21,027 bases of DNA from an uncultured Lentisphaeria bacterium (GTDB taxonomy: Bacteria > Verrucomicrobiota > Lentisphaeria > JABSQK01 > CAJWLW01): NCBI GenBank assembly GCA_913042885.1, contig CAJWLW010000054.1:1-21027 (forward strand), given 5' to 3'. Below, piece by piece: positions 6,292 through 13,951 of this stretch (its first letter is position 1; every line of letters begins with the position of its first letter). Below the pieces are notes generated by a model, which was not told the DNA's origin, did not search any database, and saw only the letters and a program-made list of their open reading frames with translations. Both the position numbers and the translations under genes were made by a program.

Positions 6292-7319
6292 GATTCCGGT
6301 TCCTCCGTTTTCTCAGCTGTTCCCTTTTTCGGGTGTACCGGCATGTTGCCGCCGCCTTCATACAGGCAGCATGCCGCCTGTTGATCGGCATCGAGTTGGT
6401 ACAGCGGCGGCGAGGCGCTGTCGCAGCGGTCCCAGCCGTAGGGGCAGCGGTCGCGAAAGCGGCAGCCGACCGGGTACTCTTCCGGTGATGGCACCTGGCC
6501 TTCGATTGTTTCCAGGCGGTCACACTTGTGGTGCAGACGCGGCACCGATTTGAGCAGGCTCTCAGTGTACGGATGCTTTGGTGTCTGAAAAATTTTGTGG
6601 ATCGGGCCTTCCTCGACCACTTTTGCAGCGTACATCACGACCACTCGGTCACACATCTCCCAGATCACGCCCATGTCGTGGGTGATCAGCAGCAGCGAAG
6701 TGTCCCGTGATTTCATGTTCAGAATCAGATCAAAGATCTGCGCCTGGATCGTCACATCCAGAGCCGTCGTTGGTTCGTCGGCGATGATCAGTGACGGCTC
6801 GAGCATCAGCGCCATTGCGATCATCGCACGCTGCCGCATGCCACCGGAGAATTGAAACGGATAATTGTACATGCGCTCGTCGGCATCGGGAATGCCAACC
6901 TTGTCGAGCCATTCGGTACCGGTCTGCCAGGCTTCTTTCTTGTCCAGATCGCGATGGACACGCAGCGCTTCAACCAATTGGTGGCCGATCCGGTGCAGCG
7001 GCGACAGTGCGGTCATCGGCTCCTGAAAGATCATGCTGATATCGTTGCCGCGCAATTTCCGCAGTTCCTTGATCGGGATCTGTAACATGTCCGCATCGTT
7101 ATAGAGGATCTGGCCGGCCTCGATGATTCCCGGCGGCGATGGGATCAGTCTCAGCGTACTCATCGCTGTGACCGATTTGCCGCAGCCGGATTCGCCGACC
7201 AGTCCCAGCACCTCGCCTTTGCGAATCTCCAGCGACACGTCGTCGACCGCGCGGATGCGGCCTTCGTCGGTATCGAAGGAGACGGATAAATTTCGGATTT
7301 CCAGCAGAGCGTCGCTCAC
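6288..7319 (-). CDS. Peptide ABC transporter ATP-binding protein (OppD/DppD type)
   Basis: This is the first ATPase of the importer, 343 aa. Motifs are Walker A 'GESGCGKS' (42-49), Q-loop Gln99 ('MIFQEPMTALSPLH'), signature 'FSGGMRQR' (157-164), Walker B 'LIIADEPTTALDV' (Asp181, Glu182) and H-loop His214. The C-terminal extension has 'GCRFRDRCPYGWDRC' with Cys286, Cys292, Cys299 and a later Cys, the Opp/Dpp cysteine cluster. The start is GTG at 7319, preceded by GGAG inside the end of the upstream permease gene (3-nt gap). It forms the ATPase heterodimer with the OppF-type gene. In E. coli the Yej system uses one fused YejF instead, so the layout here is Yej permeases with Opp-style split ATPases. 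Confidence 0.95.
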   Translation of the reverse strand: MSDALLEIRNLSVSFDTDEGRIRAVDDVSLEIRKGEVLGLVGESGCGKSVTAMSTLRLIPSPPGIIEAGQILYNDADMLQIPIKELRKLRGNDISMIFQEPMTALSPLHRIGHQLVEALRVHRDLDKKEAWQTGTEWLDKVGIPDADERMYNYPFQFSGGMRQRAMIAMALMLEPSLIIADEPTTALDVTIQAQIFDLILNMKSRDTSLLLITHDMGVIWEMCDRVVVMYAAKVVEEGPIHKIFQTPKHPYTESLLKSVPRLHHKCDRLETIEGQVPSPEEYPVGCRFRDRCPYGWDRCDSASPPLYQLDADQQAACCLYEGGGNMPVHPKKGTAEKTEEPES

Positions 7320-7322
7320 AGC

Positions 7323-8915
7323 CTACTCCATTTTTTGAAACGCTTTCGGATCGAAAGCGCTGCGGACGCCTTCACCGACGAATACGAACAACAGCATGAC
7401 GACGAACAGGGCCACGAACGGATAGAGCACGAGCCACCAGGCCCATTTGAATTCCTGTGCCTGCGACAGCAGTTCGCCCCAGCTCGGGGTGGGTGGCGGC
7501 AGACCATAGCCGAGATAGTCCAGGGCCGTCAACACGCCGATCGCGCCAATCAGCGAAAACGGGAAGAATGTGATCACCGGCACCAGACCGTTTGGCAGGA
7601 TATGACGGAAAATGATCTTGATGCTTGGCAGTCCCATGCATTTGGCAGCTTCGACAAATGGCTGATGTCGCAGCCTTAAAAATTCAGCGCGCATATAATA
7701 GGAAATGCCGATCCAGTTGAAGATCGCGAAGCAGAACAGCAGTAGCAGGAAGCTAGGTCCGAAGACCGATGCCATGAGGATCATCACATAGAGGAATGGC
7801 AGGGCAGCCCAGACTTCCGTGAACCGCTGGCCGAAGATATCGACGAGACCGCCGTAGTATCCCTGGATCGCTCCGGCAGCGATGCCGACAGTCATCGATA
7901 TCAGCACCAGCGCCAGTCCGAAGGTCATGGCGATACGCAGGCCGTAGATAATGCGCGACAGGACATCGCGTCCGGCGCTGTCGAGGCCCATCGGGTGGTT
8001 GGTGGCGGGGCGGTAGGGGAAGGCGATGTCCTCTTTTTCGAACACGAACCGGTATTCGAGGTCGTTGATTTTTACGTTGATTGGGTCAAGCACCGTGTTG
8101 AACCGTTTTTCAGCCATCGCAGTCAGTTCTCCACGCTTTTCCTCGCTCAGCCGGCTCCAGACGCGGCCTGGTTTCTCGGCGATATTTCCCAGACGGTTGA
8201 TTGTGTAGTGTTCGTTTGACTCGCCCGACGGCACTTCACGAAAGGTCAGTCGCACAGTGCGCGGTGGCCGCTTGCGCGGCTTGTACTGTGACAGCGCGAC
8301 TGTCGCCTCGATCCCCTGCGTACTTCGCAAAACCGTATCGACGGTGGGCGCCTCTTCGTTTTGGAACCGGGCGGCGACACCGTTCTTGATCGACTGGGGT
8401 AGGACCCAGTAGTCGGTCAATGTCAGGTTCCGCAGTGATTTCTGGTTCCGGTCGAAGAAAAAATCGGCGTCGGCACCGGTTTTCTTGATTTCATATTTCG
8501 AGGTGATGTTGACGGTGCCGATGCGTGGATTCGGCTGCACGATCATGTAGACCTTGTTGCCTTCTTTCAGGTCTTCGATGCGGGCGCTTTCAAACGGGCC
8601 GAACGGATGCGGCGGAAACAACATCCAGTTTTCGCCGCCCGTCTGGAATGCTTCGCTGGCGTTGATGGCCTTATAGTCCGGGCGTGTATCGTGGCCGCTG
8701 CCGGTGAATGTATTGTCGGGATAAAAACGGATGATCGGGAAATAGGTTTCGCCTTCGAACCGCATGATGACCGGTGTGTTGTTGCACAGCAGCTCACCAA
8801 TCAGGCTGAGCCCATAGATTACGACGAGCAGCCAGAACGACCAGTAGGCCCGTTTGAATTGGCGAAACCGGCGCAGGCGTTTCCGGGTGATCGGATTTAG
8901 TCGAAACAAGGCCAT
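7323..8915 (-). CDS. Peptide ABC transporter permease, YejE-like, with large extracytoplasmic insertion
   Basis: This inner-membrane permease of 530 aa compares with about 340 for E. coli YejE. The N-terminus 'RRFRQFKRAYWSFWLLVVIY' and 'GLSLIGELLCNNTPVIMRFE' match YejE style. The C-terminal transport domain runs from 'GLDSAGRDVLSRIIYGLRIA' (about 310) to the end, with five helices and the EAA loop 'EAAKCMGLPSIKIIFRHILP' (422-441). Between them residues about 107-300 form a hydrophilic insertion ('SARIEDLKEGNKVYMIVQPN', 'NDLEYRFVFEKEDIAFPYRP') placed outside the membrane. The ATG at 8915 is preceded by AGGAAA and fits the family start; the frame stays open to 9020. The gap to the preceding permease gene is 5 nt. 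Confidence 0.92.
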   Translation of the reverse strand: MALFRLNPITRKRLRRFRQFKRAYWSFWLLVVIYGLSLIGELLCNNTPVIMRFEGETYFPIIRFYPDNTFTGSGHDTRPDYKAINASEAFQTGGENWMLFPPHPFGPFESARIEDLKEGNKVYMIVQPNPRIGTVNITSKYEIKKTGADADFFFDRNQKSLRNLTLTDYWVLPQSIKNGVAARFQNEEAPTVDTVLRSTQGIEATVALSQYKPRKRPPRTVRLTFREVPSGESNEHYTINRLGNIAEKPGRVWSRLSEEKRGELTAMAEKRFNTVLDPINVKINDLEYRFVFEKEDIAFPYRPATNHPMGLDSAGRDVLSRIIYGLRIAMTFGLALVLISMTVGIAAGAIQGYYGGLVDIFGQRFTEVWAALPFLYVMILMASVFGPSFLLLLFCFAIFNWIGISYYMRAEFLRLRHQPFVEAAKCMGLPSIKIIFRHILPNGLVPVITFFPFSLIGAIGVLTALDYLGYGLPPPTPSWGELLSQAQEFKWAWWLVLYPFVALFVVMLLFVFVGEGVRSAFDPKAFQKME

Positions 8916-8920
8916 CGACG

Positions 8921-9955
8921 CTATTTCCTGAAATTTATACGCGGGTCGATCAGGACGTACGACAGATCGGAAACGATGTTGCCGACGAGCCCGAGGACCG
9001 AGGTGACCGCGAGGATGCACATGAACACCGGATAGTCACGGCTGGTGATTGCTTCGAGGCTGAGCCGGCCCATGCCGGGAATTTCGAAGACCTGCTCAAT
9101 CAGCACGGAACCGGCAAACATGATGGTCATGATGCCGCCGATGCCGGTGACGATCGGGATGAGAGAATTGCGCACGGCATGCAGCCAGACAGCGCGTCTG
9201 TAGGTGCCGCCCTTGGCCAGTACGGTGCGCACGTAGTCCTTGCTGATTTCCTCGAGCAGTGAATTTTTCATCAGCAGCGTCAGCACTGCGAAGTTGCCGA
9301 TCATGTAACAGAGAACCGGCAGGAACATGTGGTGCGCCATATCCTTGATCTTGCCGACTTTCGTCAGGCTGTCGTAGTTGTCGGAGACGAAGCCGGCGAC
9401 CGGGAACCAGTCCCACAGTTGATCGACGGTGCCGCAGAACAGCATCTTGAGGATCATGCCGAAGGCGAATGCCGGAATGGCGTAGCCCACAAAGACGATG
9501 AGGCTGGAGACGACATCAAAGGCTTTGCCGTCGCGCAGCGCCTTGGCGATACCCAGCGGGATGCAGACAAGATAGGTGAGGAAGAAGCCCGGGATGCCGA
9601 AAATCAGCGAGATGGCGAAGCGTTCCTTGACCAGTTGCCAGGCGGTCTTGTTGGGGAACTTGTACGACTCCATGCGCAGGCCGATACGATTGGTCCAGGC
9701 CCATTTCCAGTAGCGCTTGTGGATCGGCTGGTTAAAGCCGAAATGTTCCTCCAAGGCTTTGCGCTGTTCCTCCGAGATACCGCTGTTGTTGCTGCTCGGA
9801 TTGGTGTCCCCGCCCATGCCCTTCATCCGCATGATCGCTTGATCCACTGGGCCGCCCGGCACGAACTGGCAGATGGCAAAACAGATGAAGGTGATGCAGA
9901 TGAAGGTTGGAAAGATCAGCAGGAATCGCTTGAGAAAATAATCCAGTCGTTCCAT
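8921..9955 (-). CDS. Peptide ABC transporter permease, YejB/OppB-like
   Basis: This is the first permease of the importer, 344 aa. The N-terminal helix 'FLLIFPTFICITFICFAICQ' is followed by 'FVPGGPVDQAIMRMKGMGGD', the YejB-type signature. An extracytoplasmic segment follows ('EEHFGFNQPIHKRYWKW'), then a five-helix transport domain with the EAA-type loop 'YVRTVLAKGGTYRRAVWLHA' followed by 'RNSLIPIV', ending 'LSYVLIDPRINFRK'. The ATG at 9955 lies 53 nt after the binding-protein gene. Only a weak ribosome-binding site is visible there. It pairs with the YejE-like permease. Confidence 0.94.
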   Translation of the reverse strand: MERLDYFLKRFLLIFPTFICITFICFAICQFVPGGPVDQAIMRMKGMGGDTNPSSNNSGISEEQRKALEEHFGFNQPIHKRYWKWAWTNRIGLRMESYKFPNKTAWQLVKERFAISLIFGIPGFFLTYLVCIPLGIAKALRDGKAFDVVSSLIVFVGYAIPAFAFGMILKMLFCGTVDQLWDWFPVAGFVSDNYDSLTKVGKIKDMAHHMFLPVLCYMIGNFAVLTLLMKNSLLEEISKDYVRTVLAKGGTYRRAVWLHAVRNSLIPIVTGIGGIMTIMFAGSVLIEQVFEIPGMGRLSLEAITSRDYPVFMCILAVTSVLGLVGNIVSDLSYVLIDPRINFRK

Positions 9956-10008
9956 GGACGTTGAACCGGCGGTAGTTGACTATTGTGCGCCCGGGTCGGC
10001 GGATAGGA

Positions 10009-11766
10009 CTAATCGTTTTCGAAGATATCGTCGAAATTGATGGTTGTCGGCATCTGTGGCATCGTCACCGTGTCCTCACGCGCCGCAGCCAGGTCGTCTG
10101 CGGTGTCTTCGTCGTACCACCAGTATCCGATTACCGAAGTCTCTTCGCCGTACTTCGAGAGGATGGTGTCGGGCATGCCGAATTTCTGCCAGTACAGCAG
10201 TCGCGTGTAGTTGATGTTCCACAACAGCGCGTACGGGTGCTCGTTGAAGATGATGTCGTCGACCTGGCGAACGATCTCGTGGCGTTCGTTGATGTCGAAG
10301 ATGCTGCGCTGTTTCTCGATGAGCCTGTCGACTTGGTCGTTCTTGAAGCCGGTGTAGTTGTTGCCGGACTTGCGGTCGGCCTCCTTCGAATACCACATCG
10401 ATTCGGGATCCTTGCGCGGGCCGGCGCCCCACGCCGCCCAGGTCAGGTCGAAGTTGAAGGCGTCCATGTCCTTGATCCAGGCGGCCCAGTCCTTCTTGTC
10501 GACCGACAGTTCAATGCCGACGTCCTTGAAGTCTTCCTTGATGATCGCAATGAACTTATCGGCCGAGGCGCTGCGTGTCAGCACCCGCAGATGAAACTGC
10601 TTGCCGTTCTTCTCGAGGATACCAGTTTCCGGATTGGCGATCCAGCCCGCTTCGGTCAGCAGCTTTCGGGCAGCTGCCTTTTCGAAAGCCACCGCGTCGT
10701 TCGGGCACGGGTGCGCCTGGCCCCAGAGGTCTTCGTAGTAGGACTTGTGGAGGAAATACTGGTCGTGCATCAACGTGCTGTTCATTTTCGGGCGATCGAT
10801 CAGATGGGCAATCGCCTTGCGCACCCGCACATCGTCGAGCGGCGGCCGGCGCATATTCATCGCGAAGCCCTGGTAACCGACCGGATTGTGATTGTAGATT
10901 TTCTGCTTGACGATCCAGTTGCGATCAAACTTCTCGCCTTTAGTCTGGCTCACCCAGCGATGTGCGGTGTACACCGGGAAGACATCGATGTCACCTTTCT
11001 TGAACGCTTCGTAGGCGTTGTCGCGTTCGGCGTAAAAGCGGAACTTGATCTCATCGAAGTTGTAGACGCCTTCGCTACGTACCGAATTGCGCAGCCACCA
11101 ATCCTCGCGACGTTCCATCATTACGTAGATGCCGTCTTTCAGTTCCTTGATCTTGTACGGTCCGGAAATTACCGGGAAGTCGAAATTGAGCTTGTTGAAA
11201 TCCTTCTCCGCCATCACGTGCTTGGGTAGAATATGGAAGCCGCCGGCGGCGTTGAGATTCTTCCAGTGGACTTCTTTGGCCGTGAAACGGATTGTGTTAT
11301 CGTCGATCACTTCTGGTGATTCGAACCGCTCAAGGTCGGTTTTGTGCGGTCCGGTCAGACTTTTCGGGTCCATCACGATGTCGAAGGTCCACTTGACGTC
11401 ATGTGCCGTGATCGGCTTGCCGTCGCTCCACCTCGCAGTGGGGTCCAGATGGAACGTGAAGGTTTTCTTGTCGTCGGCGATTACCCACTTGCGCGCGAGG
11501 CTCGGCTCGTCTGCGAGCGTCACGGAATTGCTGTCCAGCAGCGTTTCGTACATCAGCCCCCATACCTGCGACGCGGTGTAGCTGGTCTCCAAATAGTAGT
11601 TGAAGCTTTTCGGCGACTGGCTGGCAAAAATATTGATCGTGCCGCCGGGATAGGCGTCTTCGCTGGCGATGGGATCGCGCGTCGGCTTCCAGTCGGGCTT
11701 TGGAAAAACGTCTTCAGCACCGGCGAATGCGGCGGCGAACAGAAGGATGATTGAGAGCTTGGACAT
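10009..11766 (-). CDS. Peptide ABC transporter substrate-binding protein, YejA-like (SBP family 5)
   Basis: This secreted solute-binding protein of 585 aa is the first gene of the importer operon. Signal peptide: 'MSKLSIILLFAAAFAGA', probable cleavage before Glu18. No lipobox cysteine is seen, so it is probably soluble and periplasmic. Family 5 features include 'DPTARWSDGKPITAHDVKWT', 'VISGPYKIKE', 'DDVRVRKAIAHLIDRPKMN' and 'GYQGFAMNMRRPPLDD'. The wording and length match the YejA branch that binds long peptides or microcin-C-like compounds; the true ligand is unknown. The ATG at 11766 has GGAG at good spacing; an in-frame TTG at 11781 is less likely. It is divergent from hemD, 127 nt away. 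Confidence 0.94.
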   Translation of the reverse strand: MSKLSIILLFAAAFAGAEDVFPKPDWKPTRDPIASEDAYPGGTINIFASQSPKSFNYYLETSYTASQVWGLMYETLLDSNSVTLADEPSLARKWVIADDKKTFTFHLDPTARWSDGKPITAHDVKWTFDIVMDPKSLTGPHKTDLERFESPEVIDDNTIRFTAKEVHWKNLNAAGGFHILPKHVMAEKDFNKLNFDFPVISGPYKIKELKDGIYVMMERREDWWLRNSVRSEGVYNFDEIKFRFYAERDNAYEAFKKGDIDVFPVYTAHRWVSQTKGEKFDRNWIVKQKIYNHNPVGYQGFAMNMRRPPLDDVRVRKAIAHLIDRPKMNSTLMHDQYFLHKSYYEDLWGQAHPCPNDAVAFEKAAARKLLTEAGWIANPETGILEKNGKQFHLRVLTRSASADKFIAIIKEDFKDVGIELSVDKKDWAAWIKDMDAFNFDLTWAAWGAGPRKDPESMWYSKEADRKSGNNYTGFKNDQVDRLIEKQRSIFDINERHEIVRQVDDIIFNEHPYALLWNINYTRLLYWQKFGMPDTILSKYGEETSVIGYWWYDEDTADDLAAAREDTVTMPQMPTTINFDDIFEND

Positions 11767-11878
11767 AAGGTCTCCGTACAAGTTGAAGGGGCATGCAACG
11801 CGGCCATAAATTAGGTTGCACCCCCGGATTTACCAACGATTACAACACTGCAGAACGGCTTCAGTTTCAGTCGTCGCG

Positions 11879-11895
11879 ATGATAAACTATATCAT
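11879..11895. repeat. Inverted repeat at the hemD start codon
   Basis: ATGATA (11879-11884) and TATCAT (11890-11895) are perfect 6-bp inverted arms around AACTA. The element is AT-rich in GC-rich surroundings and covers both candidate hemD start codons (11879 and 11894). It could be an operator or an RNA hairpin hiding the start. The arms are short, so chance is not excluded. Confidence 0.35.
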
Positions 11896-12646
11896 GAGTT
11901 CACTTGCCGGCAGGAATGTTCTGGTTACCCGCACTATTGAACAGAATGCGTCGCTGATCGATCTGTTCAAAAGCCGCGGTGCGGTCCCCGTGGCATGTCC
12001 GACCATCGCCACAGAGCCCGCAGAAGACGCGTCCGCCGTGATCCGTTCCCTGGCCGACGGTCCAGGGTATGACTGGATCGTTTTCACCAGTACCAACGGC
12101 GTGCGTTTTTTCTTTGACGTTGCGGAGTCCGTGGACATTCACGCGCCCGACGGTGGACTGGTGAAGGTAGCGGCGATCGGCCCGGCTACCGCGGCGGCCC
12201 TGCAGGCGCGCGGCCGCACCGTCGATCTCATGCCTGTGTTGCATGTCGCCGAGGCTTTGGTGGAAGCAATAGGCGCGGTCGACGGGCGCCGCATTCTCAT
12301 CCCGACGGCGGACATCGCCCGTGATACACTGGCCGACGGCCTGGAAGCTGCCGGTGCAGTTGTCGAGGTCATTACTGTCTATCGCACCGTCCCGGCCAAG
12401 CGCCCCGAAGATTTGTTCGGCATGCTGTCAGCGGCCGATGCGGTTACTTTCACCAGCTCGTCGACGGCGTTGAACTTCGTTGGCATGCTGGAGGGCCAAG
12501 CGATGCCGGATCTCATTGTAGCGTGTATCGGTTCAAAGACAGCGGAGACTGTACGTGGGCTCGGGTTGCCGGTGCATGTCGTGGCGGAGGTGTCGACCGC
12601 AGAAGGTCTGGTCAATGCGCTGGAGGCTTATTTCGCTCCAGAATAG
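11894..12646 (+). CDS. hemD: Uroporphyrinogen-III synthase
   Basis: The enzyme cyclises hydroxymethylbilane to uroporphyrinogen III with inversion of ring D, in cytoplasmic haem/sirohaem/cobamide biosynthesis. The product is 250 aa, the normal length. Two-lobed HemD features are 'MSSLAGRNVLVTR' at the start, 'YDWIVFTSTNGVRFFFD', 'KVAAIGPATAAALQARGRTV' near the middle, 'GRRILIPTADIARDTLADGL', 'ADAVTFTSSSTALNFV' and 'IVACIGSKTAETVRGLGLPV' near the end. The family has low sequence conservation, but this order is diagnostic. The start at 11894 is chosen because it gives the family N-terminus; ATG 11879 is possible and neither has a clear ribosome-binding site. No other tetrapyrrole gene is adjacent. 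Confidence 0.93.
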   Translation: MSSLAGRNVLVTRTIEQNASLIDLFKSRGAVPVACPTIATEPAEDASAVIRSLADGPGYDWIVFTSTNGVRFFFDVAESVDIHAPDGGLVKVAAIGPATAAALQARGRTVDLMPVLHVAEALVEAIGAVDGRRILIPTADIARDTLADGLEAAGAVVEVITVYRTVPAKRPEDLFGMLSAADAVTFTSSSTALNFVGMLEGQAMPDLIVACIGSKTAETVRGLGLPVHVVAEVSTAEGLVNALEAYFAPE

Positions 12647-12826
12647 ATACACAATAGAGAATTCTTACGATGCCTGCGCGATGCCGACAGAGCCGCGGCC
12701 GCGGATTCCGAGGCAGTTGCTGCGTCGCTGGCCCCCTCCACGGGCCGGGCCAACTGTCGAAGCAATCGAGTAGTCCGGCGACTGGGAGTGGAATCAATCG
12801 TCACCTGTTCCCTATAGCGGGATGAC

Positions 12827-12871
12827 AAAAGCGCATAAAATGTTCTAAGACCCTGCTACGAATGCGCTTTT
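12827..12871. terminator. Bidirectional terminator-like stem between hemD and nagB
   Basis: AAAAGCGCAT (12827-12836) and ATGCGCTTTT (12862-12871) are a perfect 10-bp inverted repeat. Plus-strand transcripts end the stem in TTTTATTATAT and minus-strand transcripts end it in TTTTG, so it could terminate both convergent genes. Oddities: the 25-nt loop is long, and the right arm lies inside the last codons of nagB (Lys-Ala-His). The region 12647-12826 between hemD and the stem contains no gene that I can support. Confidence 0.5.
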
Positions 12872-13635
12872 ATTATATCTGTATCTATTTCTCTTGCAGC
12901 ATCTTCTGTAGCAATTATTATACTATCCGGATGATGCTGGAGAAACGATGCAGGACAACTGCTGCTGGGGCCGGCTGGATCGAAGCAGGCCGCCAGAGCG
13001 TTGGCTTTCTCCGAACCGGTAACGACCATGAGACAACAGCGGGCTTCGAGGATGGTCCCAAGGCCCATTGTGACGGCGAAACGTTTCCGGTCTTCGATCT
13101 GTTGGAACGCAAAACTGTTGTCATTGACGGTTTCGTCCTGGAGCTCAACAAGGCGGGTTCGTGAATCGCGCGGCGACCCCGGTTCGTTGAAACCGATGTG
13201 GCCGTTGCGCCCGATACCGAGCAGTTGCAGATCAATGCCGCCGACAGCGGTGATAGCGGTTTCATAATCATCGCAGCGAGCCTCGACTTCGTCGACGTTT
13301 ACATAACCGACGGGAATGTGCCAGTTCTCGGCGGGCATGTCGATATGGTCAAAGAGTTGCCGGCGCATGTAGTAGTTGTAGCTGGCCGGGTTGTCCGGTG
13401 TGATATCGAAATACTCATCGAGATTGAACGAGCGTACGCCGGCGAATGTCAGGCCCTCGGAGCGATGCATGCCGATCAGGCGTCGGTAGACATCGATCGG
13501 TGTGCGACCGGTGGCCAGGCCGAGCACGAGGTCCGGTTTCTGCCGCACCGCGGCGCCAATGAGGGCGGCGGCCGCATCGGTCGCTGCGGCGTTGTCGGGG
13601 CAGACTTGAAATGTGATGCCGGGAAACAATTTCAT
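12856..13635 (-). CDS. nagB: Glucosamine-6-phosphate deaminase
   Basis: The enzyme converts glucosamine-6-phosphate to fructose-6-phosphate and ammonia, for use of amino sugars and recycled wall material. The product is 259 aa. Motifs are 'VLGLATGRTPIDVYRRL' (phosphate loop), 'SFNLDEYFDITPDNPASY' with catalytic-region Asp73, and 'GIGRNGHIGFNEPGSPRDSR' with His146 and Glu151, followed by 'AVTMGLGTILEA'. The residue before Gly-His is Asn144 rather than the Asp of E. coli NagB, a common variant in other bacteria. The ATG at 13635 gives the family N-terminus; the frame is open further upstream without homology. It converges with hemD and is divergent from the isoprenoid block. No other nag gene is nearby. 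Confidence 0.95.
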   Translation of the reverse strand: MKLFPGITFQVCPDNAAATDAAAALIGAAVRQKPDLVLGLATGRTPIDVYRRLIGMHRSEGLTFAGVRSFNLDEYFDITPDNPASYNYYMRRQLFDHIDMPAENWHIPVGYVNVDEVEARCDDYETAITAVGGIDLQLLGIGRNGHIGFNEPGSPRDSRTRLVELQDETVNDNSFAFQQIEDRKRFAVTMGLGTILEARCCLMVVTGSEKANALAACFDPAGPSSSCPASFLQHHPDSIIIATEDAAREIDTDIIKAHS

Positions 13636-13951
13636 GAGCTTGAGTTCTCTGGGAGTGCAGGCAAAATGTCTGCGCTCGCAGGGTAAATGTTTTGCGGTCG
13701 TTACGATAAAGCCCGGCGTGAATCGATGCAAGGCTGGTGGCATCTTTGCATTCAACAGGCAGATTGACGGATCATGAGGTTCCTGTTTTTTCACAGCATG
13801 TTAGCGGTCGGTGTTTCGGCCACCGACTTCGTCACCAGTTTCTCTGCATTGGAATCTGCGTCGCCGGTCGAATCGGGGATGCCGTCGATCTCGCTGGTGC
13901 ACGACGACATGCCGGCACTGAAAGACATCGCGTCGCCCTGACGGTTGCATC
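13636..13951. other. Divergent intergenic region nagB / mevalonate block
   Basis: These 316 bases hold the promoters of nagB (minus) and of the GHMP gene block (plus). I see no clear promoter pair: TTGACG at 13764-13769 on the plus strand lacks a good -10. The right half is occupied by a 55-codon frame (13774-13941) with similarity to a piece of farnesyl-diphosphate synthase, described separately. The rest shows nothing recognisable. Confidence 0.5.
13774..13941 (+). pseudogene. Possible remnant of an IspA-type polyprenyl synthase (first Asp-rich motif)
   Basis: This is a 55-codon frame with an ATG and a TGA. Its end reads 'SISLVHDDMPALKD', closely like the first aspartate-rich region of farnesyl/geranylgeranyl diphosphate synthases ('YSLVHDDLPAMDDDD' style). 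The preceding residues 'ASPVESGMPS' can be aligned to the 'AVEMIHTYS' helix with a one-residue shift. The expected 'RRGKPTxH' continuation is not intact: the frame stops after 'DIASP'. No second Asp-rich motif follows, because the next gene starts 10 nt later. I read it as a decayed fragment of a gene of the same pathway as its downstream neighbours. Chance resemblance, or a short expressed peptide, remains possible. Confidence 0.35.

Noticed and set aside
9976..11229. 417-codon plus-strand frame
   Set aside because: It is antisense to the peptide-binding protein, has no recognisable motif, and the minus-strand gene is clearly real.
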